Source: Flavobacterium zhairuonense (lineage in GTDB: Bacteria; Bacteroidota; Bacteroidia; Flavobacteriales; Flavobacteriaceae). From it: 64,000 nt of DNA. The DNA lies in contig NZ_SJSY01000073.1 of assembly GCF_004352915.1 (NCBI RefSeq), positions 124,001-188,000 of the forward strand. Reading direction: 5' to 3'. Of the stretch, positions 51,966 to 59,554 are shown in pieces. Every line of letters starts with the position of its first letter. The stretch's first letter is position 1. The translations under genes and the position numbers were made by a program. The notes beneath the pieces were generated by a model. The model saw only the letters and a program-made list of their open reading frames with translations. It was not told the DNA's origin and did no database searches.

Positions 51966-52976
51966 TTATCTTCTTCCGCCACCGCCACCGCCGTAGGATC
52001 TTCCTCCGCCGCCGCCGCCACTGTAGCCACCACCGCCACCGCTGCTTCTCATGCTTCCGCCACCGCTGTTCATAGAACGAGATGGGCTAGGAGAGTAAGT
52101 TCTAGCTGAACTGCTGTTTGGAGTGCTGTAGCTTCTGTTGGTGGCTCCTGCACTTGATCTTCTGTTAGAATAATCATAACCACTGCTTTGACCTTGAGCT
52201 GTGCCTCTTCTATCTGTAAAAGTCGGACTTGAATATGTTCTGCCGTTTACAGAAGAACTTCTTCTATAATCTGAGTAGCTTCTACCATTGTTAGTGCTGT
52301 AGCTGCTTCTTCCTGCGTAATTTCTTGTTGTGAAATCGTTTCCGTAGCTTCTTCCGGCATAACTTCTTCCAGCATAATTTCTGCCAGCGTATGATGAGTT
52401 TCTGTATGCGTATCCTCTAGATCCGTAGTAAGCTGCGGATCCTCTTCTTCCATAGCTATATGAATAATTACCATAATATCCATAACCTGGATATCCCCAT
52501 CCCGGATAACCCCAACCTGGATATCCCCATCCTGGATAATAACCCCATCCATAGTATGGATATCCCCATCCGTATCCGTAATAAGGGTAACCCCATCCAA
52601 ATCCGATTCCGAAAGACCATACTGGATCAGAATAATAGGTTACAGAAGTTTCTGTTGTTCCGCTTCCCCAAGCAGGATAAGCGACTGATGCTGTTTGCGT
52701 ACTATCATTTACAGCATAATTACTGTAATTATCTACATCAGTAAAAATTTCAGTTGGCTGATTTTCGTCTTGAAGCGATTTAAAGTAATCTTTATATTGG
52801 TTGTTTACACCTGTCGTGGTCGATTGTGCGTAAGTGTTAGTAGATTTGCCATAAACTCCATCATTGTCATAATAAGAAGTGTTTTGGTAAGAGCCACACG
52901 AAGCAAGCAGAAAACTCAGTAGTCCAATTAAGTAAAAGTAACTTGAGTTTTGGCGGAGATAAGTAGAAGTTTTCAT
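51966..52976 (-). CDS. Gly/Tyr/Ser-rich low-complexity lipoprotein
   Basis: 336 residues. Lipobox LLASC (FLLASCGSYQ), a normal-composition region to about residue 120, then Trp-Gly-Tyr-Pro repeats (GWGYPYYG, GWGYPGWG and variants, about 125-165), Arg/Ser/Tyr-rich units of the form YAGRSYAGRS (about 185-225) and a C-terminal poly-Gly tail (GGGGGYSGGGGGGRSYG). No enzymatic motif. Such proteins occur next to the FadL-like gene in Flavobacteriia and may coat or scaffold the outer membrane. Aromatic repeats could support adhesion or phase separation; not known. The DNA is repetitive and prone to slippage. Confidence 0.75.
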   Translation of the reverse strand: MKTSTYLRQNSSYFYLIGLLSFLLASCGSYQNTSYYDNDGVYGKSTNTYAQSTTTGVNNQYKDYFKSLQDENQPTEIFTDVDNYSNYAVNDSTQTASVAYPAWGSGTTETSVTYYSDPVWSFGIGFGWGYPYYGYGWGYPYYGWGYYPGWGYPGWGYPGWGYPGYGYYGNYSYSYGRRGSAAYYGSRGYAYRNSSYAGRNYAGRSYAGRSYGNDFTTRNYAGRSSYSTNNGRSYSDYRRSSSVNGRTYSSPTFTDRRGTAQGQSSGYDYSNRRSSAGATNRSYSTPNSSSARTYSPSPSRSMNSGGGSMRSSGGGGGYSGGGGGGRSYGGGGGGRR

Positions 52977-52993
52977 ATCTGTGGTGTTTTTTA

Positions 52994-53024
52994 TTGTTGC
53001 ACATTACAAAAATAGTTAGTTTTG
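52994..53024 (+). promoter_or_regulatory. Promoter of proS
   Basis: TTG (52994-52996, second TTG at 52997-52999), 20 or 17 bases, TAGTTTTG (53017-53024). Consensus in both parts. A minus-strand -7 box TATTTTTG (53014-53007) for the lipoprotein gene interlocks with it. Confidence 0.65.
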
Positions 53025-53077
53025 TCAAACTATTTAGTTAAAATTATTAAAACAAAATTTGTGCCAAACTATATAAT

Positions 53078-54556
53078 ATGAGTAAGAACCTTACTACAAG
53101 ATCAGAAGATTATTCGAAATGGTATAATGAACTGGTTGTAAAAGCAGACCTAGCTGAAAATTCAGGAGTTAGAGGATGTATGGTAATTAAACCATACGGA
53201 TATGCTATTTGGGAAAAAATGCAGGCTGAGTTAGATCGAATGTTTAAAGAAACGGGACATCAAAATGCTTATTTTCCATTGTTCGTGCCGAAGAGCATGT
53301 TTGAAGCGGAAGAAACAAATGCGGAAGGATTTGCAAAAGAATGCGCTGTTGTAACACATTATAGATTAAAGAATGATGAGGAACGACCAGGGAAACTTAT
53401 GGTCGATCCAAATGCAAAGCTAGAAGAAGAGTTGATTGTTCGTCCTACAAGTGAGGCGATTATTTGGTCTACATATAAAGGATGGGTGCAGTCTTATAGA
53501 GATTTGCCTTTGTTGATTAACCAATGGGCGAATGTGGTTCGTTGGGAAATGCGTACGCGTTTGTTTTTAAGAACTGCTGAGTTTTTATGGCAAGAAGGAC
53601 ACACAGCGCACGCTACAAAAGCAGAAGCTATTGAAGAGTCTGAAAAAATGATGAACGTTTATGCTGATTTTGCTGAAAACTTTATGGCAATTCCTGTTGT
53701 AAAAGGTTTTAAAACAGAAACAGAGCGTTTTGCAGGTGCTGATGAAACTTATTGTATTGAGGCTTTAATGCAAGATGGAAAAGCGTTGCAGGCTGGAACT
53801 TCTCACTTTTTAGGTCAAAATTTCGCAAAAGCATTTGACGTGAAGTTTGCTAATGCAGAAGGAAAGCAAGAACATGTTTGGGGGACTTCTTGGGGAGTTT
53901 CTACTCGTTTGATGGGGGCGTTGATTATGACGCATTCTGATGATCAAGGATTGGTATTGCCTCCAAATTTGGCTCCGATACAAGTTGTAATTGTGCCAAT
54001 TCACAAAACAGACGAACAATTAGCAGAAATAACAGCTGCGGTTAATGAATTGACGGCAAAACTGAAAAAGCTGAAAATTTCAGTGAAGTATGATGACAGA
54101 ACCACTCAAAAGCCAGGATTCAAATTTGCTGAATGGGAATTAAAAGGAGTTCCTGTTAGAATTGCCGTTGGGCCAAAAGATTTAGAAAATGGAACTTTTG
54201 AAGTTGCAAGACGTGATAATTTGTCGAAAGAAGTTGTAGCTGCAGAGAAAATCGTTGATTATGTAAATGATCTGTTAGAACAGATTCAAAACGATTTATT
54301 TACTAAAGCGCTAAATTATCGTAATACGCATATTACACAAGTAAATAATTTTGAAGAGTTTAAAGAAGTTTTAGAAGGCAAAGGAGGATTTATTTCTGCT
54401 CACTGGGACGGAACTGCAGCGACAGAGGAAAAGATAAAAGATCTAACAAAAGCGACGATTCGTTGCATTCCTTTAGATGCTGTTGAAGAGGCGGGAGCCT
54501 GCGTGTTTACTGGGAATCCTTCGTCTAAAAGAGTGCTTTTTGCTAAGGCGTATTAA
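53078..54556 (+). CDS. proS: Prolyl-tRNA synthetase
   Basis: 492 residues, the archaeal/eukaryotic-type (ProS3) form without the editing insertion found in E. coli. Class II motifs are visible: motif 1 region [29 protein letters not shown], motif 2 [34 protein letters not shown] and motif 3 [26 protein letters not shown] segment, followed by the anticodon-binding domain ([29 protein letters not shown]) and a C-terminal zinc-like domain. Charges tRNA-Pro. Directly followed by two tRNA-Glu genes. Confidence 0.96.
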   Translation: MSKNLTTRSEDYSKWYNELVVKADLAENSGVRGCMVIKPYGYAIWEKMQAELDRMFKETGHQNAYFPLFVPKSMFEAEETNAEGFAKECAVVTHYRLKNDEERPGKLMVDPNAKLEEELIVRPTSEAIIWSTYKGWVQSYRDLPLLINQWANVVRWEMRTRLFLRTAEFLWQEGHTAHATKAEAIEESEKMMNVYADFAENFMAIPVVKGFKTETERFAGADETYCIEALMQDGKALQAGTSHFLGQNFAKAFDVKFANAEGKQEHVWGTSWGVSTRLMGALIMTHSDDQGLVLPPNLAPIQVVIVPIHKTDEQLAEITAAVNELTAKLKKLKISVKYDDRTTQKPGFKFAEWELKGVPVRIAVGPKDLENGTFEVARRDNLSKEVVAAEKIVDYVNDLLEQIQNDLFTKALNYRNTHITQVNNFEEFKEVLEGKGGFISAHWDGTAATEEKIKDLTKATIRCIPLDAVEEAGACVFTGNPSSKRVLFAKAY

Positions 54557-54584
54557 AAAATAATATATTTTTTTGCGTTAGGTG

Positions 54585-54614
54585 TTGTGCAAATAAAAAA
54601 TAGATGTATCTTTG
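54585..54614 (+). promoter_or_regulatory. Promoter of the tRNA-Glu pair
   Basis: TTG (54585-54587), 19 bases, TATCTTTG (54607-54614): the exact Bacteroidota consensus and spacing, ending 20 bases before the first tRNA. Confidence 0.8.
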
Positions 54615-54634
54615 CATCCGCAATACAGAAGCGC

Positions 54635-54706
54635 GGTCCGTTCGTCTATCGGTTAGGACGCCAGGTTTTCATCCTGGTAAGGGGGGTTCGATTCCCCCAC
54701 GGACTA
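54635..54706 (+). tRNA. tRNA-Glu (UUC)
   Basis: Cloverleaf can be drawn: acceptor GGTCCGT/ACGGACT, anticodon stem CCAGG/CCTGG with loop TTTTCAT (anticodon TTC), T arm GGGGG-TTCGATT-CCCCC, discriminator A. CA follows but the final encoded A of CCA is not needed here. Confidence 0.95.
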
Positions 54707-54751
54707 CAAGTTATATTACATATTGAATAGTTTCCAACTTAGGAGAATTTA

Positions 54752-54823
54752 GGTCCGTTCGTCTAGGGGTTAGGACGCCAGGTTTTCATCCTGGTAACAG
54801 GGGTTCGATTCCCCTACGGACTA
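54752..54823 (+). tRNA. tRNA-Glu (UUC), second copy
   Basis: Same acceptor and anticodon arms as the first copy, differing in the D loop (AGGGG versus ATCGG) and T stem (AGGGG-TTCGATT-CCCCT). Separated from it by 45 bases; no second promoter seen, so probably one transcript. Confidence 0.95.
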
Positions 54824-54976
54824 CAAAATTAGTTGTAAATAAGTTTTGTAAAACAAAAATTGGTGTCTCGGTTTTTGTTTTATTAGTTAAAACCAAAGTG
54901 ATTGTTTTGCAATTGTGGGAGGTTTTTCTTTTTTAACTAGTATTTATAATAATTATTACATCTAAAATTAAAAGAA

Positions 54977-55228
54977 ATGGCAAATCATAAGTCAGCTTTA
55001 AAAAGAATCAGAAGCAACGAAAAAAGAAGAGTTCTTAACAGATACCAACACAAAACTACTCGTAATGCTATCAAAGCATTAAGATTAGCTACTGATAAAT
55101 CTGATGCTACGGCAAAATTATCAACTGTAATCTCTATGATTGATAAATTAGCTAAAAAGAACATCATTCACGATAACAAAGCTTCTAACTTGAAGTCTAA
55201 ATTAACGAAACATGTTGCTAAATTGTAA
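54977..55228 (+). CDS. rpsT: 30S ribosomal protein S20
   Basis: 83 residues, very basic, full length. MANHKSALKRIRSNEKRRVLNRYQ and the helix KKNIIHDNKASNLKSKLTKH are the S20 signature. Binds 16S rRNA early in small-subunit assembly. Stands alone behind the tRNA genes, with an AT-rich leader of about 150 bases. Confidence 0.97.
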   Translation: MANHKSALKRIRSNEKRRVLNRYQHKTTRNAIKALRLATDKSDATAKLSTVISMIDKLAKKNIIHDNKASNLKSKLTKHVAKL

Positions 55229-55250
55229 TTAAAACAATTTAATAGATATT

Positions 55251-55279
55251 AAAAAAGTCCTCTTTTAGAGGACTTTTTT
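55251..55279 (+). terminator. Terminator of rpsT
   Basis: AAAAAAGTCCTCT / AGAGGACTTTTTT with a 3-base loop; textbook form. Confidence 0.95.
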
Positions 55280-55311
55280 GTTTTATATTCCAAACTCGTT
55301 TTTGAAAAATA

Positions 55312-55352
55312 AAAAATCCAAATTCCATTAGTCTGTTGGAATTTGGATTTTT
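55312..55352 (-). terminator. Terminator of the regulator/kinase operon
   Basis: Symmetric 16-bp stem (55312-55327 with 55337-55352) ending in A's and T's on both sides, 17 bases after the response-regulator stop on the minus strand; works for both directions. Confidence 0.85.
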
Positions 55353-55368
55353 AATATTGAAATCTAAT

Positions 55369-55782
55369 TTATAGGTCTATTTTCTTTTTAAGGTATTCCA
55401 GCATTGGCTGTGTAATTGGTTTTGAAAGGAAATCTATTATTATAGGATATTTTTTTGCTTTGGCTAAATCTTCAGGGTCTATTGTAGAAGATAAGACAAT
55501 TACATTAGCGGTATTAAATTCTTTATAATCGGTGGAAGTGAAATGGTCTAAGAACTCCCAGCCACCCATAACTGGCATATTAAGGTCTAAAAGGATTAAT
55601 TCGGGTTTTTTATTGTCTTTGTTTTTGTTGTTGGTGTATTTTAAAGTGTTAAAGTGATGAAGGGCTTCTTCACCATTTTGAGCTGTTATAATTTCATGAC
55701 AAATTTGTGACTTCGAAATTACTTTTTTACATAACATTAACGTGATTGGGTCGTCGTCAATGCATAAAATCTGCTCGAGCAT
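55369..55782 (-). CDS. Single-domain response regulator
   Basis: 137 residues, receiver domain only. Acidic triad DDD at 9-11, phospho-acceptor Asp66 (ELILLDLNMPVMGGWEF), switch Ser in VIVLSSTIDP and Lys121 (DFLSKPI). A hydrophilic insertion (NNKNKDNKKP, about 51-60) sits before the phosphorylation strand. No output domain, so it acts by protein contact or in a phosphorelay. Four bases after the PAS kinase stop, so co-translated with its likely partner. Confidence 0.88.
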   Translation of the reverse strand: MLEQILCIDDDPITLMLCKKVISKSQICHEIITAQNGEEALHHFNTLKYTNNKNKDNKKPELILLDLNMPVMGGWEFLDHFTSTDYKEFNTANVIVLSSTIDPEDLAKAKKYPIIIDFLSKPITQPMLEYLKKKIDL

Positions 55783-55786
55783 GATG

Positions 55787-57496
55787 TTAATTTTTAAATG
55801 TTATTGTAAAGGTTGTCCCTTTGTTGACTTCGCTTTCTATACTAATTGTTCCTCCCATAGTTTCAACTTGAGATTTTACTAGGTATAAACCAAGTCCTTT
55901 GCTGTCTGGATAATTGTGAAATCTTTGATATAGACCAAAAACCTTGTCGCGGTTTCTTTCTAAATCAATACCAATTCCGTTGTCCTTAAATGTCAATATC
56001 GCTTTATTGTCGATTTGTTCTGCAACAATAGATATTTTTAGCTTTCTGTTTTCTGATTTGTATTTTATAGAATTGGTGAGCAAATTAAGCAAAATGCTTT
56101 CAATATATGCCTTGTTTGTGTTCAATAAAGGAACGCGTTCAAATTTAAGCTTTATTATTGGTTTGTGCAGTTCGATTTGAAAAGATAATTGACTAAAGAC
56201 ATTTTCAAAGACTTCTTTTAAAGAAACCTCTTCTTTTTGCATCGAAGGATTGTCTTTGATGATGATAACTTTTACTAAATCATTAATTGTTTCATTTAAT
56301 AAATGAGTTGATTTGGTAAACCCGCCTAAAATCTCTTCGAGCTCTGGATTTTCGATTGGAATATCTTCGATAAGATTCAGAAGCCCGATTAAATTGGATA
56401 ATGGGGCTCTTAAGTTGTGGGAAGTGATGTATGAAAATTGTTTTAAATCCTTATTGTTTTGAGTTAATTCTCTAATAAGATGCTCTTTCTCGGTTTCAAG
56501 CTTTTTTTCTTCGGTGATATCTCTTTGAATTGAAATCCAGTGTGAAATTGATCCTTCGTTGTTGAAAATCGGGATCATAGAAAAACGGACCCAATATTCT
56601 TCTTTTTGCTTGGTATAGCTGATGGTTTCAATTAAGCATTCTTCTTCATTTTTGATTGCTCGCAATAGTTTTTTTAATTCTTCAGAATCTGATTTTGGTC
56701 CTTTGAAAATATTTGGAGATTTGCCAACAATTTCGTTTGATAAGTATCCTGACATTTGTGAGAAAGCAGGATTTACATAGACAATTCTCGGAATTTTTCG
56801 TGCCTGCGAGTTGGCTTCTGTAATTAAAATGGAATCTTTGGATTGAGTGATTACTGTTTCTAATAATTTTAGTCGCTGTTCTTCTTCTTTTTGTTTTGTA
56901 ATATCTTGAATGGCTCCTATCATTCTAATGGCTCTTCCATTTTCGTCTTTCAATAAAAAGCCTCGGTCCAAAACATATTTGTAGCTTCCATCGGCGCATC
57001 TGAATCGATATTGATCTTGCCATTTCTCGGTTTTTTGCTCAATAAAAGAATATAATTTTATAGACATTCTGATGCTATCTTCCGGGTGAATTTTGTCAAA
57101 CCACCACTTAGAAGTTTTACCAACTTCGTTTGGATTATAGCCAAAAACACCTTCGATTCCTTTGTTCCAGTTTATGCTGTCTTCCTGAATTTTCCAGTCC
57201 CAAATGGTGTCGCTTGTTGCTTTTGCTACAATGTCATATTTTTCGTTGGATTCTTTTATTTCTTCGTTTGTTTCTTTTAATTTTTTGAAAACAGTCACAT
57301 TGTGTTTTTCATTTTTTGAAACTATATATTTGAAAAACAATGCGGTAGTTAAAATGAAGAAAATGTCTTTTAGGAAAAAAAGATAAAAATATTTAACGTC
57401 TGAAAAATAAGAGGTAAGTATTTTATGACAGAGTACCGCCATAAATAATGATACTAGAATGTAAACTAGAGTAATTTGGAGAGTTTTACTTTTCAT
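55787..57496 (-). CDS. PAS-domain sensor histidine kinase
   Basis: About 569 residues from the ATG at 57496 (MKSKTLQITLVYILVSLFMA). The frame continues upstream to 57601, but a consensus promoter at 57502-57533 would lie inside it, so the shorter start is chosen. Two TM segments near the N-terminus, a short coiled coil, PAS_3 (SDTIWDWKIQEDSINWNKGI ... WWFDKIHPEDS) with PAC (GSYKYVLDRGFLLKDENGRA), a second PAS (SKDSILITEAN; IVGKSPNIFKGPKSD), then HisKA with His in FSYITSHNLRAPLSNL and HATPase_c (LLNLLTNSIKYKSE; FKDNGIGIDL; GLGLYLVKSQVE). Phospho-acceptor motif SHNLRAP is typical of Bacteroidota PAS kinases. Confidence 0.9.
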   Translation of the reverse strand: MKSKTLQITLVYILVSLFMAVLCHKILTSYFSDVKYFYLFFLKDIFFILTTALFFKYIVSKNEKHNVTVFKKLKETNEEIKESNEKYDIVAKATSDTIWDWKIQEDSINWNKGIEGVFGYNPNEVGKTSKWWFDKIHPEDSIRMSIKLYSFIEQKTEKWQDQYRFRCADGSYKYVLDRGFLLKDENGRAIRMIGAIQDITKQKEEEQRLKLLETVITQSKDSILITEANSQARKIPRIVYVNPAFSQMSGYLSNEIVGKSPNIFKGPKSDSEELKKLLRAIKNEEECLIETISYTKQKEEYWVRFSMIPIFNNEGSISHWISIQRDITEEKKLETEKEHLIRELTQNNKDLKQFSYITSHNLRAPLSNLIGLLNLIEDIPIENPELEEILGGFTKSTHLLNETINDLVKVIIIKDNPSMQKEEVSLKEVFENVFSQLSFQIELHKPIIKLKFERVPLLNTNKAYIESILLNLLTNSIKYKSENRKLKISIVAEQIDNKAILTFKDNGIGIDLERNRDKVFGLYQRFHNYPDSKGLGLYLVKSQVETMGGTISIESEVNKGTTFTITFKN

Positions 57497-57501
57497 TACT
57501 T

Positions 57502-57533
57502 CAAATATAGTTAATTTAACTATAATTAAACAA
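57502..57533 (-). promoter_or_regulatory. Promoter of the PAS kinase operon
   Basis: Minus strand TTG (57533-57531), 21 bases, TATATTTG (57509-57502). Expected transcript start falls at or within a few bases of the ATG at 57496, implying a leaderless or nearly leaderless message. Confidence 0.65.
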
Positions 57534-57638
57534 TAAGTAAAGTTCAATTTAAGGGCTGTATTTAGATGTTTTGTATTAACTAATTGATTGTATATACGCA
57601 AACTATGTTAGAAACGTTTTTTTTTAGAAAATAAAGTG

Positions 57639-57646
57639 TACCTTTG
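57639..57646 (+). promoter_or_regulatory. -7 box (TACCTTTG) of typA
   Basis: Full match to TAnnTTTG followed by CAGCC, 20 bases before the start codon. No clear TTG at -33. Confidence 0.55.
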
Positions 57647-57665
57647 CAGCCATTAAAAATCACAG

Positions 57666-59462
57666 ATGGAATCTATTAGAAACATTGCAATTATTGCCCA
57701 CGTCGATCACGGTAAAACAACTTTGGTTGATAAAATTATGTATCACTGTCAGTTATTTCGTGAAAACGAAAACACAGGTGATTTAATTCTAGATAATAAT
57801 GATTTAGAGCGTGAGAGAGGTATTACTATTACTTCTAAAAACGTATCAGTTCAATATAAAGGAACAAAAATCAATATTATTGACACTCCAGGCCACGCGG
57901 ATTTTGGAGGTGAAGTTGAACGTGTATTGAACATGGCCGATGGTGTATGTTTGCTAGTGGATGCTTTTGAAGGTCCAATGCCACAAACACGTTTCGTGTT
58001 ACAAAAAGCTATTGATTTAGGTTTGAAACCATGTGTGGTTATCAATAAAGTTGATAAAGAAAACTGTACTCCTGAAGAAGTTCACGAAAAAGTTTTTGAC
58101 TTAATGTTTGAATTAGGTGCTACTGAAGAGCAATTGGATTTCCCAACTGTTTATGGTTCTGCTAAAAACAACTGGATGTCTGATGACTGGAAAGTTCAAA
58201 CTCAAAACATTGAGCCGTTATTAGACATGGTTATCGCTAATGTTCCAGCTCCTAAAGTTTCTGAAGGAACTCCACAAATGTTGATTACATCTTTAGATTT
58301 CTCTTCTTTTACAGGTCGTATCGCTATTGGTCGTCTTGAAAGAGGTGTTTTGAAAGAAGGGTCTCCAATTTCTTTAGTAAAAAGAGATGGTAAAGTAATC
58401 AAATCAAGAATTAAAGAATTACATACTTTCGAAGGTTTAGGCCGTAGAAAAGTTGAAGAAGTTGTTGCTGGTGATATTTGTGCTGTTGTAGGTATTGAAG
58501 GTTTTGAAATTGGAGATACTATCGCTGACTTTGAAAATCCTGAAGCTTTACAAACAATTGCTATTGACGAGCCAACAATGAGTATGTTGTTTACAATTAA
58601 CGATTCTCCTTTCTTTGGTAAAGAAGGTAAATTTGTTACTTCTAGACACATCCGTGAGAGATTAACAAAAGAGTTAGAGAAAAACTTAGCGATGAAAGTT
58701 GGAGAAACTGATTCTGCTGATAAATTTATGGTTTTTGGTCGTGGTGTACTTCACTTATCTGTTCTTATTGAAACAATGAGAAGAGAAGGGTATGAGCTTC
58801 AAATTGGTCAGCCACAAGTTATCATCAAAGAAGTTGATGGTGTTAAATGTGAGCCAATTGAGGAATTAACTATCGATTTACCAGAAAACCTTTCAGGTAG
58901 AGCGGTTGAATTCGTGACTATCCGTAAAGGTGAAATGCTTTCTATGGAAGGTAAAGGTGAGCGTATGATCATTAAATTCAACATTCCATCTCGTGGAATT
59001 ATCGGTTTAAGAAATCAATTGCTTACTGCTACTGCTGGTGAAGCTATTATGGCGCACCGTTTCATTGGGTATGAACCATACAAAGGAGAAATTCCTGGAC
59101 GTAACAACGGTTCATTAATTTCTATGGAAAACGGAAAAGCTATTCCTTACTCTATCGATAAATTACAAGATCGTGGTAAATTCTTCGTTGATCCTAACGA
59201 GGATATCTACGAAGGACAAGTAATTGGAGAAAACACTCGTAGCGACGATATGACTGTTAACGTTACTAAAACGAAAAAACTTTCTAACGTACGTTCTTCT
59301 GGAGCTGATGATAAAGCTAGAATTATTCCAGCTATCAAATTCTCATTAGAAGAAGCTTTAGAGTACATTCAAAAAGATGAGTATGTTGAAGTTACTCCAA
59401 AATCTCTTCGTTTAAGAAAGATTTACTTAAGTGAAACGGATAGAAAAAGATACAAAATCTAA
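57666..59462 (+). CDS. typA: Translational GTPase TypA/BipA
   Basis: 598 residues, full length. GTPase motifs: G1 [13 protein letters not shown]2 [13 protein letters not shown]3 [13 protein letters not shown]4 INKVDKEN and G5 GSAKN-type. Then EF-Tu domain 2 ([16 protein letters not shown]), EF-G domain V-like segment and the TypA-specific C-terminal domain ([52 protein letters not shown]). Binds the ribosome and helps 50S assembly and stress adaptation. Codon use is cleaner than neighbours, as expected for a well-expressed gene. Confidence 0.97.
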   Translation: MESIRNIAIIAHVDHGKTTLVDKIMYHCQLFRENENTGDLILDNNDLERERGITITSKNVSVQYKGTKINIIDTPGHADFGGEVERVLNMADGVCLLVDAFEGPMPQTRFVLQKAIDLGLKPCVVINKVDKENCTPEEVHEKVFDLMFELGATEEQLDFPTVYGSAKNNWMSDDWKVQTQNIEPLLDMVIANVPAPKVSEGTPQMLITSLDFSSFTGRIAIGRLERGVLKEGSPISLVKRDGKVIKSRIKELHTFEGLGRRKVEEVVAGDICAVVGIEGFEIGDTIADFENPEALQTIAIDEPTMSMLFTINDSPFFGKEGKFVTSRHIRERLTKELEKNLAMKVGETDSADKFMVFGRGVLHLSVLIETMRREGYELQIGQPQVIIKEVDGVKCEPIEELTIDLPENLSGRAVEFVTIRKGEMLSMEGKGERMIIKFNIPSRGIIGLRNQLLTATAGEAIMAHRFIGYEPYKGEIPGRNNGSLISMENGKAIPYSIDKLQDRGKFFVDPNEDIYEGQVIGENTRSDDMTVNVTKTKKLSNVRSSGADDKARIIPAIKFSLEEALEYIQKDEYVEVTPKSLRLRKIYLSETDRKRYKI

Positions 59463-59482
59463 TTCGTTTTAACTTTCAATAT

Positions 59483-59521
59483 AAAATCCCAAATTCCAAT
59501 TAGGAGTTTGGGATTTTTTTT
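59483..59521 (+). terminator. Terminator of typA
   Basis: AAAATCCCAAATTCC pairs with GGAGTTTGGGATTTT (one mismatch/G-U region), 5-base loop, eight T's. The minus-strand T9SS gene ends 33 bases further on. Confidence 0.88.
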
Positions 59522-59554
59522 AGTGTTTTTTTTGAGTTTGGAATTTTAAAAGTT

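Noticed and set aside
57497..57601. Upstream extension of the PAS kinase gene
   Set aside because: A consensus promoter lies within it and the extra residues are not typical of the family.
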